Origin: Glandiceps talaboti
Lineage: Eukaryota; Hemichordata; Enteropneusta; Spengelidae
Reading direction: 5' to 3'
NCBI RefSeq assembly: GCF_964340395.1
Contig: NC_135551.1
Location: forward strand, 1,645,001 to 1,709,000
Length of the DNA stretch: 64,000 bases
In this document: positions 60,894 to 64,000 of the stretch, in pieces
Position numbering within the stretch: position 1 is the first letter of the stretch
How the letters are laid out: each line of letters begins with the position of its first letter
Position numbers and translations under genes: made by a program
Notes under the pieces: generated by a model
What the model saw: the letters and a program-made list of their open reading frames with translations, nothing else
Told to the model about the DNA's origin: nothing
Databases searched by the model: none

Positions 60894-61589
60894 CATTGAA
60901 ACAAAATAAATTGCTCACACTTTACTTGTTACACTAATCATGCTAATAGATCGTAGAAAATAGATGAATGTAGGTGTGTTTAGTCGGTAGTACCCTCGTC
61001 CAGTTGCTGATGGTTTTGATGAGATTTAGTGATTTTCTTTTAACATTTTAGCCTTAACTTACTATTATATTAACACGATACTTGTTAATGCAGACCACAA
61101 CATCGGCCTCAAAACAGATATCTGTGAGCAACATAGCACCGTTTCAGAAAGACAATGAAATGACAGACTGTAAACAATTACTTGAACTCACACGAATATA
61201 ATGATGATGTTTGTGACCGTTAATAGGCCTAATACAGGCAGACACAAAATAGGCTTGTACAACCATACCTCGGTTAAATACTGAATTTGTGGTACAAATG
61301 ACAATGACCTCTAGTAACGGTTCCAATTGTCGTTTCCACTACCTGTCACAATATCAATTGTGTGTTGTAAGGTTGACATTTTGTACTTTCATGACATGTA
61401 TCACTGTCGGTTGGTTTTTGTTGTGTTAGCTGACCTGCATAAGTACACAATGCCGTATCTAAAGTGCATATTTCCGCGTCACCAGTTACAACAATATTGT
61501 CGTCACGCCTGTAAAGAATCTGTGTGTGTAAATGGACGTGAGGTGTTTTACTGAATCGCTAAACAGCTTTCATACTCTGATAGTTGCAG
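60894..61589. other. LINE 3' flank and unique DNA, no gene
   Basis: To about 61090 this is probably LINE 3' UTR. Two short unrecognised frames follow (61144-61326 minus, 61327-61554 plus). Confidence 0.35.
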
Positions 61590-61607
61590 ATGGGGAAAAA
61601 GTAGTAT

Positions 61608-61686
<79 letters not shown>

Positions 61687-61770
61687 TTTGTTTATTTGTT
61701 TGTTTGTTTGTTTGTTTGTTTGTTTGTTTGTTTGTCTGTTTGTTTGTTTGTTTGTTTGTCTGTTTGTTTT
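61590..61770. repeat. (TTTA)n then (TTTG)n compound microsatellite
   Basis: About 24 TTTA units (to about 61690) pass directly into about 19 TTTG units with two CTG interruptions. All plus frames stay open and give Leu/Phe/Ile/Tyr or Cys/Leu/Phe/Val frames that are not genes. Confidence 0.97.
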
Positions 61771-61841
61771 ATTATTTGACTCATGCTCCAGCCCCATATA
61801 ATAGGAGAAATGAAATTACAAATACACAAATACAAAAAAAA

Positions 61842-61892
61842 TGTTGCAGAATAAAGTTACTAATAATCCATTTGCAACTTTATTCTGCAACA
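61842..61892. repeat. Perfect inverted repeat, 17-bp arms, 17-bp loop
   Basis: TGTTGCAGAATAAAGTT (61842-61858) is exactly reverse-complementary to AACTTTATTCTGCAACA (61876-61892). It ends 16 bp before the 37-bp array. Confidence 0.95.
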
Positions 61893-61907
61893 GATTTATT
61901 GTATTTA

Positions 61908-62646
61908 TTCAGTCAAAATAGACACACTGTGTTTCTATGGGTAGTGTAGTCAAAATAGACACACTGTGTTTCTATGGGTAGTGTAGTCAAAATAGACACA
62001 CTGTGTTTCTATGGGTAGTGTAGTCAAAATAGACACACTGTGTTTCTATGGGTAGTGTAGTCAAAATAAACACACTGCGTTTCTATGGGTAGTGTAGTCA
62101 AAATAGACACACTGTGTTTCTATGGGTAGTGTAGTCAAAATAGACACACAGTGTTTCTATGGGTAGTGTAGTCAAAATAGACACACTGTGTTTCTATGGG
62201 TAGTGTAGTCAAAATAGACACACTGTGTTTACATGAGTAGTGTAGTCAAAATAGACACACTGTGTTTACATGGGTAGTGTAGTCAAAATAGACACACTGT
62301 GTTTCTATGGGTAGTGTAGTCAAAATAGACACACTGTGTTTCTATGGGTAGTGTAGTCAAAATAGACACACTGTGTTTCTATGGATAGTGTAGTCAAAAT
62401 AGACACACTGTGTTTCTATGGGTAGTGTATTCACAATAGACACAGTGTTTCTATGGGTAGTGTAGTCAAAATAGACACACTGTGTTTCTATGGGTAGTGT
62501 AGTCAAAATAGACACAATGTGTTTCTATGGGTAGTGTAGTCAAAATAGACACACTGTGTTTCTATGGGTAGTGTAGTCAAAATAGACACACTGTGTTTCT
62601 ATGGGTAGTGTAGTCAAAATAGACACACTGTGTTTCTATGGGTAAT
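61908..62646. repeat. Minisatellite, 37-bp unit, about 20 copies
   Basis: The unit contains TATGGGTAGTGTAGTCAAAA and TAGACACACTGTGTTTC. Copies are nearly identical, with single-base variants and one 2-base deletion near 62435. The first 20-bp word occurs once more outside the array, inside the dead LINE at 60345-60364. Confidence 0.97.
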
Positions 62647-62910
62647 GAAGTATTTGCAGTGTTCTATTCATTCGTGTACATCCATAACTCATTCTACGTC
62701 GACTCTGTGTTTTGTAGGCCGTACTTACAAAGTCAGATGAGTAATAGAGGGCGCGCGTCAATCTTAAAATAGTACTTGGTCGACGTTTTATAAGTATTTT
62801 ATTTATAATTTGCAAACCATGCTTGTAAAACTACAATTATTTGAGTTGTTATTCATAGTAAGAGATTGATAGTAACTGGTGTTTGTTTACCTTAGTTAAA
62901 TTATTAAAAA
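62647..62910. other. Short unique spacer
   Basis: Nothing recognised on either strand. Confidence 0.4.
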
Positions 62911-64000
62911 AGATTTCAATCAATAGATCACACATTAGATTTCAATCGATAGATCACACATTAGATTTCAATCGATAGATCACACATTACATTTCAATCG
63001 ATAGATTACACATTAGATTTCAATCGATAGATCACATATTAGATTTCAATCGATAGATCACATATTAGATTTCAATCGATAGATGACATATTAGATTTCA
63101 ATCGATAGATTACATATTAGATTTCAATCGATAGATCACACATTAGATTTCAATCGATAGATCACATATTAGATTTCAATCGATAGATCACACATTAGAT
63201 TTCAATCGATAGATCACACATTAGATTTCAATCGATAGATCACACATTACATTTCAATCGATAGATTACACATTAGATTTCAATCGATAGATCACATATT
63301 AGATTTCAATCGATAGATCACATATTAGATTTTAATCGATAGATGACATATTAGATTTCAATCGATAGATTACATATTAGATTTCAATCGATAGATCACA
63401 TATTAGATTTCAATCGATAGATCACATATTAGATTTCAATCGATAGATCACACATTAGATTTCAATCGATAGATTACATATTAGATTTCAATCGATAGAT
63501 CACATATTAGATTTCAATCGATAGATCACACATTAGATTTCAATCGATAGATCACACATTAGATTTCAATCGATAGTTTACATATTAGATTTCAATCGAT
63601 ATATCACACATTAGATTTCAATCGATAGATTACATATTAGATTTCAATCGATAGATCACATATTAGATTTCAATCGATAGATCACACATTAGATTTCAAT
63701 CGATAGATTACATATTAGATTTCAATCGATAGATCACATATTAGATTTCAATCGATAGATCACACATTAGATTTCAATCGATAGATCACACATTAGATTT
63801 CAATCGATAGTTTACATATTAGATTTCAATCGATATATGACACATTAGATTTCAATCGATAGATTACATATTAGATTTCAATCGATAGATTACATATTAG
63901 ATTTCAATCGATAGATTACATATTAGATTTCAATCGATAGATTACACATTAGATTTCAATCGATAGATCACACATTAGATTTCAATCGATAGATTACATA
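62911..64000. repeat. Minisatellite, 26-bp unit, at least 42 copies, continues past the edge
   Basis: The unit contains AGATTTCAATCGATAGATCA and CACATT, and alternates between CACATT and CATATT and between ATCACA and ATTACA. No indels break the 26-bp phase. Private variants show higher-order copying: the CATTACATTTC variant recurs 260 bp apart (10 units), and the CGATAGTTTACAT variant recurs 234 bp apart (9 units). Each unit has the palindrome ATCGAT. Confidence 0.97.

Overview
This window looks like nuclear DNA from a marine invertebrate animal, intron-rich and AT-rich. It is not bacterial: there is no dense set of long genes. The longest open frames (527, 328 and 321 codons) lie inside tandem repeats, and the few convincing coding pieces are short exons ending at GTAAGT or GTGAGT donors. 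The mix of CR1/L2/Jockey-like non-LTR retrotransposon tails, a Penelope-like element and very abundant minisatellites fits lancelets, hemichordates or lophotrochozoans. I cannot choose between these from sequence alone.

The dominant component is tandem repeat. I count fourteen minisatellite arrays with units of 26 to about 110 bp, covering about 26 kb (roughly 41% of the window), plus many microsatellites. The three largest are a 58-bp array (10119-13862, about 64 copies), a 30-bp array (32759-37643, about 163 copies) and a 44-bp array (46403-54630, about 185 copies). Array edges are accurate to about one unit and copy numbers are length divided by period.

The only gene I can name is VTA1 (LIP5), an ESCRT-III/Vps4 cofactor. 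Its first coding exon is on the minus strand at 14893-15001, with a compact promoter just to the right. The remaining exons were not found, so 1-14892 is probably VTA1 intron 1 and beyond. Four other isolated first-coding-exon candidates have a start codon, open frame and donor: 27146-27213 (+), 32674-32694 (-), 42037-42167 (+) and 57189-57265 (+). An Asp/Glu-rich short ORF lies at 31119-31298. None of these five is identified.

Mobile elements: a 5'-truncated Penelope-like element (15744-18460, minus) with inverted terminal copies sits in a TGTA microsatellite and is split inside its GIY-YIG endonuclease by a 5'-truncated LINE tail (16263-17443, plus). Dead LINE fragments lie at 1818-2035, 3372-4495, 15061-15215, 55145-55588 and 60090-60893, with a possible L1/Tx1-like endonuclease remnant at 20266-20830. 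Several palindromes and dispersed repeats with G or C runs fill in the rest. Much of the unique DNA shows nothing I can name, and this is stated region by region.
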